A stretch of DNA of 64,000 bases from positions 55,755,213 to 55,819,212 of the forward strand of contig OY759215.1 of assembly GCA_963662175.1 (NCBI GenBank), in the 5' to 3' direction. Shown here piece by piece: positions 10,901 to 21,640 of the stretch. The position numbers and the translations under genes were made by a program. Source of the stretch: Aradus depressus. Its lineage: Eukaryota > Arthropoda > Insecta > Hemiptera > Aradidae. Under the pieces are notes generated by a model. It saw only the letters and a program-made list of their open reading frames with translations, searched no databases and had not been told where the DNA came from. Within the stretch, counting starts at the first letter, position 1. Each line of letters opens with the position of its first letter.

Positions 10901-11575
10901 ATTATTATGGAAAAGAACCTACATTAATTATTATTGCAGAAAAATATTACAGTTTAGAGGATTTTTATAGATCAGCTTACAATATCACGGTATATTTACA
11001 TTAGATATGCTATACACAACACCTCCTAAGGGGTCCGTACGCACCATTACTCCCGAATAACATATTCCAAATTTACTAAACTCGGCATAGAAATTGTTCA
11101 GTAAAAATGAAGAACAAGTTCGTTAACGGAAAAAATCGGACTACCGGAAGCAAAAGAAATGGAGGACGAATCAACGAAATGTGCAATGTGAGATTCCTCT
11201 GATCAATTCTACCAAAATACCTTGGCCAAATTGTGAAAGATAAAAAATAATAATATTCTTCCTAAGGATTCTCTTGGTCATCCCCTGTTCTGAAACCGCC
11301 ATTCTCCCCCTACTAAGGAGGAATACAATAATAAATTAAAGGATGAAAGAGAGGAATAAAATAATAAATTGAAAAAAAAGTAATAAACAATTTTATTAAT
11401 AACAACAAAAACTATGTAAAATAATCAAACATAAGAACATTATATTTTTTGAAATATTATTTATATTTATTTATTTTTGTTTGATATCTTCATAATCTTA
11501 AAAATAAAACTATATGTAAATTTGATGACAATGATGAAAAACGAAATTATGTAAAATAAAAAATGCAATGTTTAC
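10901..11575. other. AT-rich DNA, no gene seen
   Basis: A short direct repeat ('aaaagaacctacattaattatta') occurs twice around 10888-10933. The rest grades into simple A/T sequence. Confidence 0.3.
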
Positions 11576-11880
11576 AAGTGAAAGAAATATAAGAAAAAAA
11601 AATAATAATAATTAATAAATAAAAATAAAAATGTCTATAAAAAGGAAATATAAGAAAAAAAATAATAATAATTAATAAATAAAAATAAAAATGTCTATAA
11701 AAAGGAAATATAAGAAAAAAAATAATAATAATTAATAAATAAAAATAAAAAGTCTATAAAAAGGAAATATAAGAAAAAAAATAATAATTAATAAATAAAA
11801 ATAAAAATGTCTATAAAAAGGAAATATAAGAAAAAAAATAATAATAATTAATAAATAAAAATAAAAATGTCTATAAAATG
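11576..11880. repeat. 60-bp AT-only tandem repeat, about 5 units
   Basis: The unit 'aaaaggaaatataagaaa' + 'aaaataataataattaataaataaaaataaaaatgtctat' recurs with a 60-bp period. The first two units are identical, the third and fourth carry one- or few-base deletions, and the last passes into unique DNA. A 90-codon minus-strand frame through it (11732-12004) is a by-product, giving repeated FYFYLLIIIIF blocks. Confidence 0.9.
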
Positions 11881-12840
11881 ATGAAGAATTTGAAAAAAAT
11901 AATAAATAATATACATAAACAATTAGTATAGAATAAACTTGATCTAAGATAGGAATGAGGGTGTTGAAGAAAACTGGAGGACAGGAATATAAAATAAATG
12001 ACAAAAAACCACTTCAAGTATTATGTTTACATTTAAAAGCCATCTTATGAACATACCTCGTCTATTGAACGAGAGTTTACCTCAAGATAAAAGTGAAAAA
12101 AATATCTAAATAAGTAGGTAGGTAATAAAAATGTTTTATCTGTGACGTCTGATCTAAATATCTAACACAACTAATGAAATCATTGACTACCTGGACTTTT
12201 TGGAGCGAAGAGAGGGTTTTCCGAGGTCAGCAGGCTTTCAGTTTGTTTGTATGTTAGTGTACACGAAATCTAATCTGATTTACACCAAATTTACCAAGTT
12301 TTTGGTTATATTCCAACTAGAAAAAGTCATTTACAAAAAAATAATTAAAGCTTTTGTCGGTCAGACAGCAGTCAATCAGTGTTTTTTTCTGAACGATTTG
12401 GGTTTCATTGAAAACGTTTTCTTTGGACAAGTCAAGTGGAAAGATAAAGATAAATATTTAAAAAAATGTTACTAAAAACAAAGCTAAGATGGCAACACTG
12501 GTGTCAGTTGACATTGTTCAGTACATCGGTGTTAGGAGTGTGATAATTATTCCAATCCATCTATTGATTATTAGTGAAAATGTTTCAATTTTATTATAAA
12601 ATAAAGCTCCGAAAGCAGAATTTTCATATAATTTATTATTATCAATGCTTAACCGAATAGAATACAAAATAAGACTCTACCCTTTAGTCTTCCTGAAAAT
12701 ACATTCTTAGATTTTTTTTAAAATTTTACTTTTAAATAAAGTTAAGAATATTCTTTTATTCATTCATTATTTTTTCCTACAACATTTTGCCTTTATTTAT
12801 ATTTTTTTTTGTATTCTTTCTCGTTTCAGTCGTACCAAAT
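11881..12840. other. AT-rich DNA, no gene seen
   Basis: A 91-codon plus-strand frame (12200-12475) is Phe/Lys/Val-rich with no recognised motif. Nothing else stands out. Confidence 0.25.
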
Positions 12841-12842
12841 AT

Positions 12843-13037
12843 TTAAAATCTTTTTGTTTACATTTTCATCAGCTGCTACGTTTTAATTTAAACTCTTTTC
12901 ATTACTTGCTATAATTAATATATAGAGTTTATTGTATGTTGATTATATACATATAGGTATGTATAATCTTTTTGTTGCTATTTTCATCAGCTGCTACGTT
13001 TTAATTTAAACTCTATATATTAATTATAGCAAGTAAT
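12843..13037. repeat. Composite direct and inverted repeat
   Basis: 'cattttcatcagctgctacg' plus 'ttttaatttaaactct' occurs at about 12861-12897 and again at about 12981-13016. The intervening 'attacttgctataattaat' (from about 12901) recurs as its reverse complement at about 13014-13035. A transcript of the region could form a long stem. Confidence 0.8.
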
Positions 13038-13480
13038 ATATATATGTTTTGTTTCATTATTTCATATGCACTGGACTTTTATTTAAAATAGAAGACAAAA
13101 TTTCATGTTTTTCGGCCATGATTCCAAAAATAAAACATTAAATTTCCGTCTGCCTTTTTGTGTGTCTGAACACGAAACGTCCCAATAAATATTGACATAA
13201 TTTTATATTTTTGCCAGAAACCCCACAAGAACCATTTTCAAAAATCGGCCAAAGGAAAGGGGGGAATTTAACACAAAAACTCCAATAACTGTCGATGTAA
13301 TCCAATATATTGACACGAAACTTAGTATAGGATTCAGAAGTACCCATGTAACTAACTATTGATTTTTAGCCAAAACGATTCATTGTTTTTCGAGGAAGAG
13401 TGAAAACTAAGTTGATCAAATAAGCTGGGGATGTACATTGCGAGTGATTCACCGAGAACTTCTTTTCTTAAATTTTGATT
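13038..13480 (+). repeat. Foldback-family repeat, plus copy
   Basis: It carries 'aaaatttcatgtttttcgg' and 'attccaaaaataaaa', one arm unit ('aaaactccaataactgtcgatgtaat', 'attgacacgaaacttagta') and the tail block 'attgatttttagccaaaacg...ggaagagtgaaaactaa...gtgattcaccgagaac'. Confidence 0.6.
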
Positions 13481-13557
13481 TTTTTAAAATTTCCAATGGG
13501 CTTTCTTTCGGAACAACGGAAATTTTTGAAATGGTCACTGTAGATAATCACTGATTC

Positions 13558-13826
13558 ATTTGGTTCGAAACCCGGCCTCTATCTGGGAGTTGAAAAATAC
13601 TTGAGCAGGCCATCCTTCGGATGGGACGTTAACTATGGCGATCCTGTGCGATGTCATGTACTCGTTAAAGACCCCTAAACTAGCGAATAAACCTAGGCAG
13701 GCAAAATTGAAGACTCCCATAGTAGAGTCGAGTGCAGAGCCAACCAGAGCGACGAAGGAGCGCATTGGTAGTAAGCGATACGACCCAGTAGTTGAAGCTC
13801 GGACATGAGTCGCAATAACTAATTCT
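13558..13826 (+). mobile_element. SINE-A, 5'-truncated copy
   Basis: Begins at the B box (GGTTCGAAACC, about 13561) and lacks the A box. The body is diverged ('gagcaggccatccttcggatggg', 'agtagagtcgagtgcagag') and ends 'gacatgagtcgcaataactaat'. Confidence 0.8.
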
Positions 13827-14030
13827 AATTGTTGTTAGAGGTTAAACTAAAGTGGTATGTTTCCTTTCCTAACCTGGACTAAACTAGCTTCCATTGCCTT
13901 GGTCCCTCCCAATCTGGTTTGAACAATGTATTCGAATTGACTTCAGATGTAAATCAGATACCATCTTGACAAAACGCTAACAAATTCCATCTCATTTAAT
14001 ACACGACATCTCCATCCACGCAGATTCTAT

Positions 14031-14350
14031 ATCAGATCTCAAATGTCGATCAAAATTGTTATTCAGAAATTATATCAAAAACAATTTTGTGTAAGGAATA
14101 ATTTTTCGATAGGACTGACCGTTTTTTCATAAATCAAGCTAACATCGAGAAAAAAAATGTGGGCGTCTTCTAGAGAATGTTAATCTATTCTGGTGTTATT
14201 TGGCACGCCACGGCTTCAATCGCATTGATCCTATCTCAGATCTGACAAAACTCGTTAGTCACAAATATATTGGGGGACTTTTTTGGTAAGAAACTATTTT
14301 TCTTTACAATCGATCGAATCATAACTGTGAAAAATGATATAATATCGACT
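14031..14350 (+). repeat. TATAAGAAAGT-family body fragment
   Basis: 'ggaataatttttcgataggactgaccgtttttt', 'cacggcttcaatcgcattgatcctatctcagatctgac' and 'ggtaagaaactatttttc' match the family body, in a locally rearranged order. Confidence 0.6.
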
Positions 14351-14432
14351 TCCGGAAAATAAATTAACTAAGAATGAACAATAAGTATACATAAACTATA
14401 ACTGCAAACAGGAAAAGACACATAATCGAAAA

Positions 14433-14433
14433 A

Positions 14434-14491
<58 letters not shown>
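14433..14491. repeat. (TA)n microsatellite at a LINE 3' end
   Basis: About 28 TA dinucleotides run into 'ataataataatgg'. It sits where the 3' end of the minus-strand jockey relic to its right should be, so it probably grew from the retroposon tail. Confidence 0.85.
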
Positions 14492-14494
<3 letters not shown>

Positions 14495-15385
14495 ATAATG
14501 GAAGGTAAATGAATATAAAATTCCTAATATTTTATATTTATATTTCTTCATGATAAGTCTGTATTACTTCAGGTTAGTAATATACGAAAGTATAGAAATT
14601 TAGCTGAATGATAACAGTAGCTGTGACCTGGTGTATTTATATTTATTTTATGTAAATCGTCTTTTAGGACGATAATTCATTGAGATCAAGAGCCCCTTCC
14701 TCAGGACACGAAGAGCGAAATATACCAACATAAATGATAAATAACAATAACAATAAAGTAAATATTAGGTTACAAAAAAAAAAAAAAAATAATAAAAAGA
14801 TAAGAATAAAGCAATTACGATAGGAATTATAGGATATTGATAGAGAACCTCTACCAATAAAAAAAAATGTATTTATTTATTTACATATTTACAACGATGA
14901 ATTGTTCGATGTGTGCGATGTTGAGTCATGACATGGGAGTGGCTGTTACTGCCTACTGAGGAGTCCAGGCTAGACCTGGAGCAGGTACCTCTGCCATGCC
15001 CGCTTGAGGCGTCGTGGCGGATTCGTAGAGAGAGTGTTTCCGAATAATTGCAGAATAAGTGGATTGGCGTGATGAAGAAGGGCGTCGTGAAAATTCTGAT
15101 ACCGTGTCCTGATAACAGAGGGTACAAATGGGATATTGAGGTCATTATGCAATGTGAGATTGGAAACGTAAAATGGCGCATCGGCAATTTGGCGTAGTAT
15201 AATGGATTGTATTGACTTAAGACGTTGTATGTATGATTTTTTGGCTAATCCCCATATCTCGATGCCTAAGTCTAGATGGGTTTTAGTATAGTGTTGTTTG
15301 TTTTCAAGCGATAATGTCGATCGTCCTCCGATGATTGATTTCAGTCAAAACGTGTTTTGAGGTCTATGCGTTCCAGTCTGATGTT
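14491..15385 (-). pseudogene. Jockey-like LINE, RT C-terminal end and 3' UTR
   Basis: On the minus strand, from about 15340 to 14968, one frame reads about 120 residues of a jockey-type ORF2 C-terminus: a 'ILRQIADAPFYVSN' block (the family's 'LR.I.NAPWYV.N' signature), 'LHNDLNIPFV' and the terminal 'NPPRRLKRAWQRYLLQV' before a stop. This part is well kept. The RT catalytic motifs are absent, so the copy is 5'-truncated. The 3' UTR (14500-14870) contains a GC-bearing block 'agccccttcctcaggacacgaagagcg', recognisable again at 56205-56290. A second copy is at 49067-49760. Confidence 0.75.
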
Positions 15386-15499
15386 CGTCAATGTTCGACC
15401 AGACACCAAACTATACTGGTGCTATGTTCTATTTTATTTTGTTACTCTGTACCCTGATGCTTTAATATTTTTGCTAGTTATCTACTTATTTATATTTTA

Positions 15500-15600
15500 T
15501 ATGTGTGCTTAGATGTGCCACTGATGATGATGCAGCTCAGTTGAAAAACAGATAAAAAACCGATATTATATTATGGTAATTTTGTTTATTTTTTAGAACA
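15500..15600 (+). repeat. Penelope-type terminal motif
   Basis: 'gtgccactgatgatgatgcagctcagttgaaaaac' at 15514-15549 has the CTGATGA...GAAA layout of the other candidate hammerhead cores in the window. No coding part of a Penelope element is attached. Confidence 0.35.
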
Positions 15601-15734
15601 TTGAGAAAAAAAATCCATTTCTAAATAAAGGTTTTCCTGTAACATAATCATTTTTAATTGAATTTTAAATTTTTAAGGAAGTTGATTCTTTTATGGGTTA
15701 TACTTTTTTCAAAGGAGAGGAACTATGTTTAGTT

Positions 15735-15858
15735 TGGGTCATGGTGGCCGTGCGGGCTAGAAGGTAGAGCTTTGGTCGCATGGTCAGAACTCCCTCCCTC
15801 TGTTATAGAGGTATGTACAATATGCATGGTACATAAAACCAATAAAAAAAAAAAGTTG
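15735..15858 (+). mobile_element. SINE-B, internally deleted copy
   Basis: 'tcatggtggccgtgcgggctagaaggtagagctttggtcgcatggt' matches the head of the full copy at 34713-34928. It then jumps to 'agaactccctccct...gtacaatatgcatgg', so the B box is missing, and it ends in an A-rich tail (15844-15854). Confidence 0.8.
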
Positions 15859-15859
15859 T

Positions 15860-16920
15860 CGGTGATTTCCCGAAAATGTACTTCCCCAGAAAGAATTATT
15901 TAACTTTTCGCTCAACCTTCAAAACCAGTCCGTTTGAGCTAATATTCAATAGTTGACTTACATAGTGACTTCTAAATCATACTAATTTTTTTGTCGATAA
16001 GCTCATTATATCGGCAGTTATTAGGACTTTGGTATTGATAGTATTTGCCCCTCAACTGAACCCCCTCCCTTCCACTGAATCTGCTGAAAATTAATAAGAG
16101 TCGTCCTTGTGTAGTTTTGAATTTACATATGAAATGTGTCACTAAATGTATTCTATCGGCAGTTATTAGAGGTTTGTGTTAAGCTCTCCATCCCTTTAGT
16201 CGATCTGACTGAAAATCAATAGGTATTGTTGCTAGAGGGTTCTGGATTCACATATAAAATTTTGTGTTGATGCATACATTCTATCGGGAGTTATCGTGTT
16301 CACAGACACACACACACAGAGACAGAAATGTTTACTTCCCCAACTATGCAAAGTATGGGGGAATGTATGTAATCGGTCAAATATTCGATATGCGGAGTTT
16401 TCAGTGGAATTTCATGTATTCCGACTCTAGATTCCAAATATGAAAAAAAAAATACTGTCTGTCTGTCCGACTGTGAACACAAATTTTATATGAGAATTCA
16501 GAACCCTCTAATGAAGACACCTGTTGTATTTTTTAGCCAAATCTACCAAAAGGAAGGGAGGATTATGGGGAGGCTTATCATAAAAACTCTAATAACTGCC
16601 GATAGAATGAATGTATCGACATGAAATTTTTATATTTAAAGTCAAAACTCAATGAGGACATAACCTATCAAATTTCAGTTATATCAGCTGAAAGGAACGG
16701 GGGGTTTAGGAGAGAGGGCTTAATTTTAGAACCCTAATAACTGCCGATGTAATTAGTGTATCGACACAAAATTTAGTATTGAGGATTTATGAGCCCTTAT
16801 CTAAAACAAGTGTTGAATATTAGCGGAAATGCTCGACTGGTTTTGGAGGGGAAGAAAAAAGTTAATTGATTAACTCTGAATTTTTCACCGATTACATAAC
16901 ATCCCCTATACTTCGTAGTA
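15860..16920. repeat. Foldback-family repeat, head-to-head pair
   Basis: 15860-16310 is a minus copy with three degenerate arm units, each containing 'catt(c)tatcggcagttatta'. 16330-16920 is a plus copy starting TTTACTTCCCCAACTATGCA, with three arm units ('aactctaataactgccgatagaatgaatgtatcgacatg'). The junction is 'tatcgggagttatcgtgttcacagacacacacac'. Mirror-image arms around a central ACTTCCCC core give a foldback layout about 1 kb long. It has no coding capacity. Confidence 0.7.
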
Positions 16921-17619
16921 AACAAAAAGTTTAGTTGAAATTCTTCTTTGTTCCCGGTATCATAATCATGACTAGTATTGATAACAGGGAAAATATTTAT
17001 ATTTTTTCTAATGACCATTAATGCTTGAAATATGAGAGTATATAATGCTCATTTGGTATGTATTTATCTCAGTTGTAAATATCTGTTTGTAAAAAATGTA
17101 ATCCGAGACTACTAATACCGTCTGTTTATGGAACGGACATGAACTAAAACGTCTGATTCACAAGGAGAGAGCAGCCACTTACTATTCTCCAGACAGAAAA
17201 GGAAAGGACCAACTCAGGAGCAACAACCCAACGTTTAGTTCTGGATTAATATTTCATTTAAATCAGATGAGGATGGCAGGAGCACGACAACGACAGCGAC
17301 TAATGACACACCACTATTACACATCTAACAAGCATGTCTCTTGGGTTTCAATATTTGGAATAGTTTTGTAGAAGAGCTCATGACTTGTGACGAGTGGGTG
17401 GAACAGGTCCACAACAGCCGCCTCTTTAAGAAGTGCATCTATCATCTACCTCCAATAACTTGGTTCTAATGCGGTGTAATAGCAGTTATAGGGATTTAGA
17501 TACTCTACAATAGATACATACATACAATATATCCCAGTGGCGAGGCATGGGAGCAAACAGGAGAAGCTGCCATAATAAATCTAGACAAATATTATTTTTA
17601 ACCCCTGATCAAAAAAGTC
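16921..17619. other. No recognised element
   Basis: Unique-looking DNA. 17100-17400 is slightly less AT-rich but shows no coding frame of note. Confidence 0.3.
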
Positions 17620-17981
17620 GTCCGTGAATCACCGGCAATGTACTTCCCCAGAAAAAATAATAATTGACCTTTCGCTCTCCCTATAAGACTAGTAGACTCT
17701 TTGCTCTTTATATTCAACACTTGACATACATAGGGGCTCCTAGATCCTCATACTTTTTATTGTATATATTATAATTAATTTTGTGTCGATAAATTCATTA
17801 CAACGGCAGTTATTAGGGCTTTTGAATTGAGCCCCCTCCCTTCAGCCGATATCACTGAATTTTGAGAGGTTATGTTCTCATTAAGTTTTGAATTTAAATA
17901 TGAAATTTCATGTTGATACATTCATTATATCGGCAGTTATTGGACAGTTTCTGGCATCACCCCCATCATCAGTGTTTGAAA
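17620..17981 (-). repeat. Foldback-family repeat, minus copy
   Basis: From 'gtccgtgaatcaccggcaatgtacttccccag' through two arm units ('tcattacaacggcagttattagggctttt', 'tcattatatcggcagttattgg'). It stops just before the Tigger-type element. Confidence 0.65.
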
Positions 17982-18094
17982 TACAGTATAACCTCTATAT
18001 AGCGACACTTAAGGGAATGCGCATTTTATAGCGTTATTGAGAGTTGTCGTTAAATGAAGAGAAGAAAAATCAAAACATATTACATTACATTTAA

Positions 18095-18442
18095 GAGGGC
18101 GCCGGTAGCTCAGTGGTATGCGTGCTTGACTTCTGAGCTCAAAAACGTGGGTTCGAAACCCGACCGAGGCCCTTAGTTTATTTTATCTGGGATGTAAAAT
18201 AAACTTAAGCACGCCGTCCTTCGGATGGGACGTTAAGCGATGGTCTCGAGCCTGTACGATGTCAGGTACTCGTTAAAGACCCCTACCCTAGGTGAATAAA
18301 AAATTAGGGTAGGCAAAATTTAGGACTCCCAGAGTAGAGTCGGGCTCATGTCCACCAGAGTGACGAAAGAGCGCTCTGGTAGTAGGCGATATGACCTCGT
18401 CGTTAAAGCCCGGGCATGAGTCATAAAACCTAACCTAACCTA
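18095..18442 (+). mobile_element. SINE-A, complete reference copy
   Basis: The best copy: tRNA-like head from GAGGGCGCCGGTAGCTCAG, A box at 18106-18116, B box GGTTCGAAACC at 18150-18160, then a 270-bp body ending 'gcccgggcatgagtcataaaa' and a tail of three CCTAA units. It is flanked by a 13-bp target-site duplication, ACATTACATTTAA, at 18082-18094 and 18443-18455. With both boxes intact it is a plausible Pol III transcript. The tail unit equals the insect telomere repeat (TTAGG/CCTAA). Confidence 0.92.
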
Positions 18443-18622
18443 ACATTACATTTAATAGTATTTTACTATTATAATATGTATTTACAAATAAAGTATACAA
18501 TTTACAAACAACAAACATTAATATTGATACAAATAACAACGCTTATTGCGTATAGTCTGTTATCTTCGTCTGACGTTTTGTGCTGCTCCAGTATTTTAAT
18601 TGTATTTTCTTATGTATTTTAT

Positions 18623-18895
18623 TCATATCTTGGGATCAACTTGGTTATACAAAAAGTATTTTTCTAATAATTTCGCTGCATCGAGTGCTTGTTTAATGCT
18701 TGGTGGAGGCTCAGCATCATCCCTCTCATCTTCTTCATCCCCTTGTTGAAGTTGACAGTCGAAGTAATACGTGCTAGACAATAAAGCAACAAAAGAACGT
18801 ACACAGCTGCAGTTCTTATTAATTTCGGCAACTTGAAAGTAGTGTTTATTGCTAAGTAACGACGTATTGTTGTCGTTATCTGGAGTGGGTGTCAT
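18623..18895 (-). pseudogene. Tigger-like transposase C-terminal fragment
   Basis: 90 codons: an acidic stretch (GDEEDERDDAEPPPS) followed by 'IKQALDAAKLLEKYFLYNQ', the pattern with which pogo/Tigger/jerky-type transposases end (acidic linker, then a helix like 'EAL.AL..L..FL'). The DDE core and the CENP-B-type DNA-binding domain are absent. Only about 115 bp lie between this frame and the right terminal repeat, so the transposase was removed by an internal deletion and the element is non-autonomous. Confidence 0.5.
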
Positions 18896-19119
18896 GCTAC
18901 ATATTGCTACGTATCATTATGGAGAACAAGGTAAACCAACCAGATTCAAGTAAGTTCGATGTTTTAGGGAGTTTTTCGTTAAATCGTATGGCGTTAAATG
19001 GAGTTTACACTGTATATATATTTTTAACACCGTATGATGTTTGTCAGTATTTTCAAATTTCATTTCAGTTTAATAAATATAAATTTAAAAAAAGCCTAAC
19101 CAACTTACAATATATGTGT

Positions 19120-19385
19120 TCCCTAAGTTACCACTGATGATGGGAGTTATGCCCGAAACGTTTGTAATAATTATTTTTTGAAAAGGCAAAAAATAAATGG
19201 GAGAACTGGTGCTGTCTTACACTATTGACTCATTCGTTGATGAGTGGCAATCAGAAATTGGTAGAGATCACTACCTTTGTTAATTATTAGCACTGAAGAT
19301 TGTCTCATTAGACTGAAAGCTGGCTATGCTAAATAAACTTGTGAGTGGACAACCGCTCTGTGTCCTTTACTGAAGTTTAAATAAG
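19120..19385 (+). repeat. Penelope-type terminal fragment with CTGATGA...GAAA core
   Basis: 'ccactgatgatgggagttatgcccgaaacgtttgt' (19131-19163): CTGATGA at 19134, a possible GGG/CCC stem, then CGAAAC. This arrangement is common at Penelope-like element termini. 19165-19385 is unique-looking and may be the adjoining element. Confidence 0.45.
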
Positions 19386-19754
19386 TTTTAAAGTTCCCCG
19401 ACCGCGAAAATATTTAAATGTATGTTCTAAATACAAGTATTTATATGAGTTTATTTTTACAGATGAGATATGTAATAATAAGTCAATAATCTAATTGGAA
19501 ACATCTTACACTGTACAAGTAAAAACTAGCCTTAGCTATATTATGGTTTTTAAAATATTAACTAACTAAGAATAGTAGAAAGTAACATTGGATTTTAACG
19601 TAAGGAGATCTGCCGTTGAAACATAACTCTATGGTGGCTGAGAAGTTTGTAATAACACAGGGGACCACAAAGCTTGTCCAGATTATCGGAATCGATATAT
19701 GTTTCATTGAAGCTCAAATAATATGCTACAGGTCGGGTGAGCTCTAGACCTTTA

Positions 19755-19890
19755 ACTTTAACCACGATTAACTTTTATGTTTGATGTTGGTTATGGTTGA
19801 TATTAATCATGGTTAACTTTAACCATGGTTAAAGATAATCTTATTTAAAGTTGACCATGGTTATAGTTAATCATGGTTAAAGTAAATAAC
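19755..19890. repeat. Cluster of TTAACCATGGTTAA-type palindromes
   Basis: At least six imperfect copies of AACCATGGTTAA and its variants in both orientations, preceded by 'caggtcgggtgagctctagacc'. The layout recalls the hAT MITE at 57955, whose interior is built of ATGATTAC repeats, but no matching right terminus is present. Confidence 0.6.
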
Positions 19891-19949
19891 GATAAATTTC
19901 ATTCAGCATATATCTATATTCTAATTCACAATAAATAAGCACACTGCAT

Positions 19950-20940
19950 AGGAGTGGACTTCAGATGTAGAAAAAGGTAGAGAATGATCTATTCAGACGG
20001 CTTGGAGGGTTGTCAGAATGGGATTGAGTAGATAGATAGGACTTGTGTAAATGGGTTAAGATGGAGTGAATGTAGAGGGTTAAGAATCGGGTTTGGATTA
20101 GTTCCTGGACTATTGGGTTTAGGTCTTCATGGAGTAATTTATTGGTGACGTAGATGGGAGTATTTACAATTCGACGGGGAGTTTGGACTAGAAAGCTTGG
20201 ATGCGGTATATATTGGATTGTTCGGCTATAGCCCATAGTTCGCCCTCATTGGACGTATTATAGTCTTGTAATGTCAGTTTGTTGCCAGTAGAAAGTTTTG
20301 ATTGTGGTCCTAGTAGTTTACGTAGTAGTGGAGTTCCACGTCAGTCGACTGTCTAATTAGAAACCGAAGTAACTGCTTGAAGGAAGGATTAAAACATCGT
20401 TGATGGTCACTGGAGGACAAGTTTGGTGACGAAGTGTGAATGTGAACCGCCAGAGGTATCGAGAACCATTTATCAATTTCATCGAAGTGTTCCTGGAGAA
20501 TGAGAGAGGCTACATTAGGATGAGGATTGGTGGACAATCGCAATGTCGTCTACGTAGGTTGTTACTAAGCTGAGTGGATAGGAATGTCGGCAGTGTATGT
20601 GTTCTATACGATAGGCCCTTTTGGGGGACACCGGCTCGAGTTCTGAGTACAATCTTATGCGCACCTTGAAGTGACTATTATAGAGACAGGATTTGAGGAT
20701 TGAGATTGTAGATACAGAGAAGGAAGTGTTTTAGTTTGAAGAGCAATCACCCGGAGTGCCACTCAACCGAAGGCTTTGCCACCTACACGATGCTGTCTGC
20801 ATTAAAAATGCAATCGACAACTCGAAAATACTATTGGGCAGTAGAATTTTGAGTTCGAAAATCGAACTGGTGTCTTGGTAAAATACCCCATTAAGGAAAA
20901 GGGTTGGAACTTCCAACCTTAATCTTAATTTGTGAGAGAG
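19950..20940 (-). pseudogene. Jockey-like LINE relic, RT palm to C-terminus
   Basis: On the minus strand in several frames. Near 20780-20740 lies a degraded 'AFD.VWHSGLLFKLKHF' block (motif A region). At about 20567-20550 is TYVDDIAIV, the RT catalytic YxDD box. Next comes 'STNPHPNVASLILQEHFDEIDKWFS' (20543-20465), then the 'TPRRIVNTPIYVTNKLLHEDLNP' C-terminal signature (about 20190-20120), and the end 'PPSRLNRSFSTFFYI' near 19965. Multiple frameshifts and stops make it dead. It is the same broad family as the relic at 23690-24573. Confidence 0.75.
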
Positions 20941-21400
20941 ACATCGTAAAGGTGTCTGTTAGTATAATAATTCTGCAGGGAAATTTACCTTTTGTCATGG
21001 CATTCTCAATCTCATAACTTTACAATTATACCTGAACACATAGTACAACGGAACTAGGTATTACCTTGGTTGTGGAATAGTTTCAGTAAATCCTTGACGA
21101 TAGTTATGTTCGTGGCGTGAGGAATCCACTTTCCAAATTGTTAAAGTTCAATCAATTCTATTAATTTAATACATATTTTATAAGCTTTTAATTGCTATGT
21201 CGTCATCATCGATCTCAGATCGAAGGAGACGCCGTGTAGTAATACTTTTTTTAAAAGTACAATAAAAATATTATTGTGCAAAATAGGCGCTTAACTGAAA
21301 AACTCCAGTAGCTGCCTTTATTTATGGTGAATGTGAGCCGTTACTTAAACGCGATGTATATTTTTACACTTTATTATACCTATAGTATAAGAAATTATTA
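20941..21400. other. No recognised element
   Basis: It might hold the degraded upstream part of the jockey relic, but I could not align any motif. No other signal. Confidence 0.25.
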
Positions 21401-21640
21401 TAATAGTTCGAAAATACGAGATCGAGTTTTCAACGGATTGGCAGTCATTAGAGTTTTTGGAAGTTGAGTCTCTCTCCCAATCCCCCCTTCCCTTTGGTCG
21501 ATTTGACTGAAAAACAATAGGTGTTGTTGAGCTGAGTTTACGAAGCTCTTTCTTAGGCGACTCATGTATTTCGTTGTACTCGTACTCCTCCTAAACCCCT
21601 TTACCGATCACATTGAAATTTGCCACGATGGTAGTGGACA
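21401..21640 (-). repeat. Foldback-family fragment
   Basis: 'attggcagtcattagagtttttgg' and 'ccccccttccctttggtcgatttgactgaaaa' are arm-unit landmarks, strongly diverged. Confidence 0.5.

Larger units (their letters stand above)
17984..19012 (-). mobile_element. pogo/Tigger-type deletion derivative with transposase C-terminus
   Basis: The left end CAGTATAACCTCTATATAGC and the right end, read inward on the minus strand, CAGTGTAAACTCCATTTAAC are imperfect inverted repeats of the pogo/Tigger kind. Each is flanked by TA (17982-17983 and 19013-19014), the Tc1/mariner-superfamily target duplication. Total length is 1029 bp including a 348-bp SINE-A. The only coding remnant is the minus-strand frame at 18623-18895. 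Confidence 0.75.

Noticed and set aside
11732..12004. 90-codon Phe/Leu/Ile-rich frame resembling membrane segments
   Set aside because: Antisense reading of the AT-only tandem array; no real protein signal.
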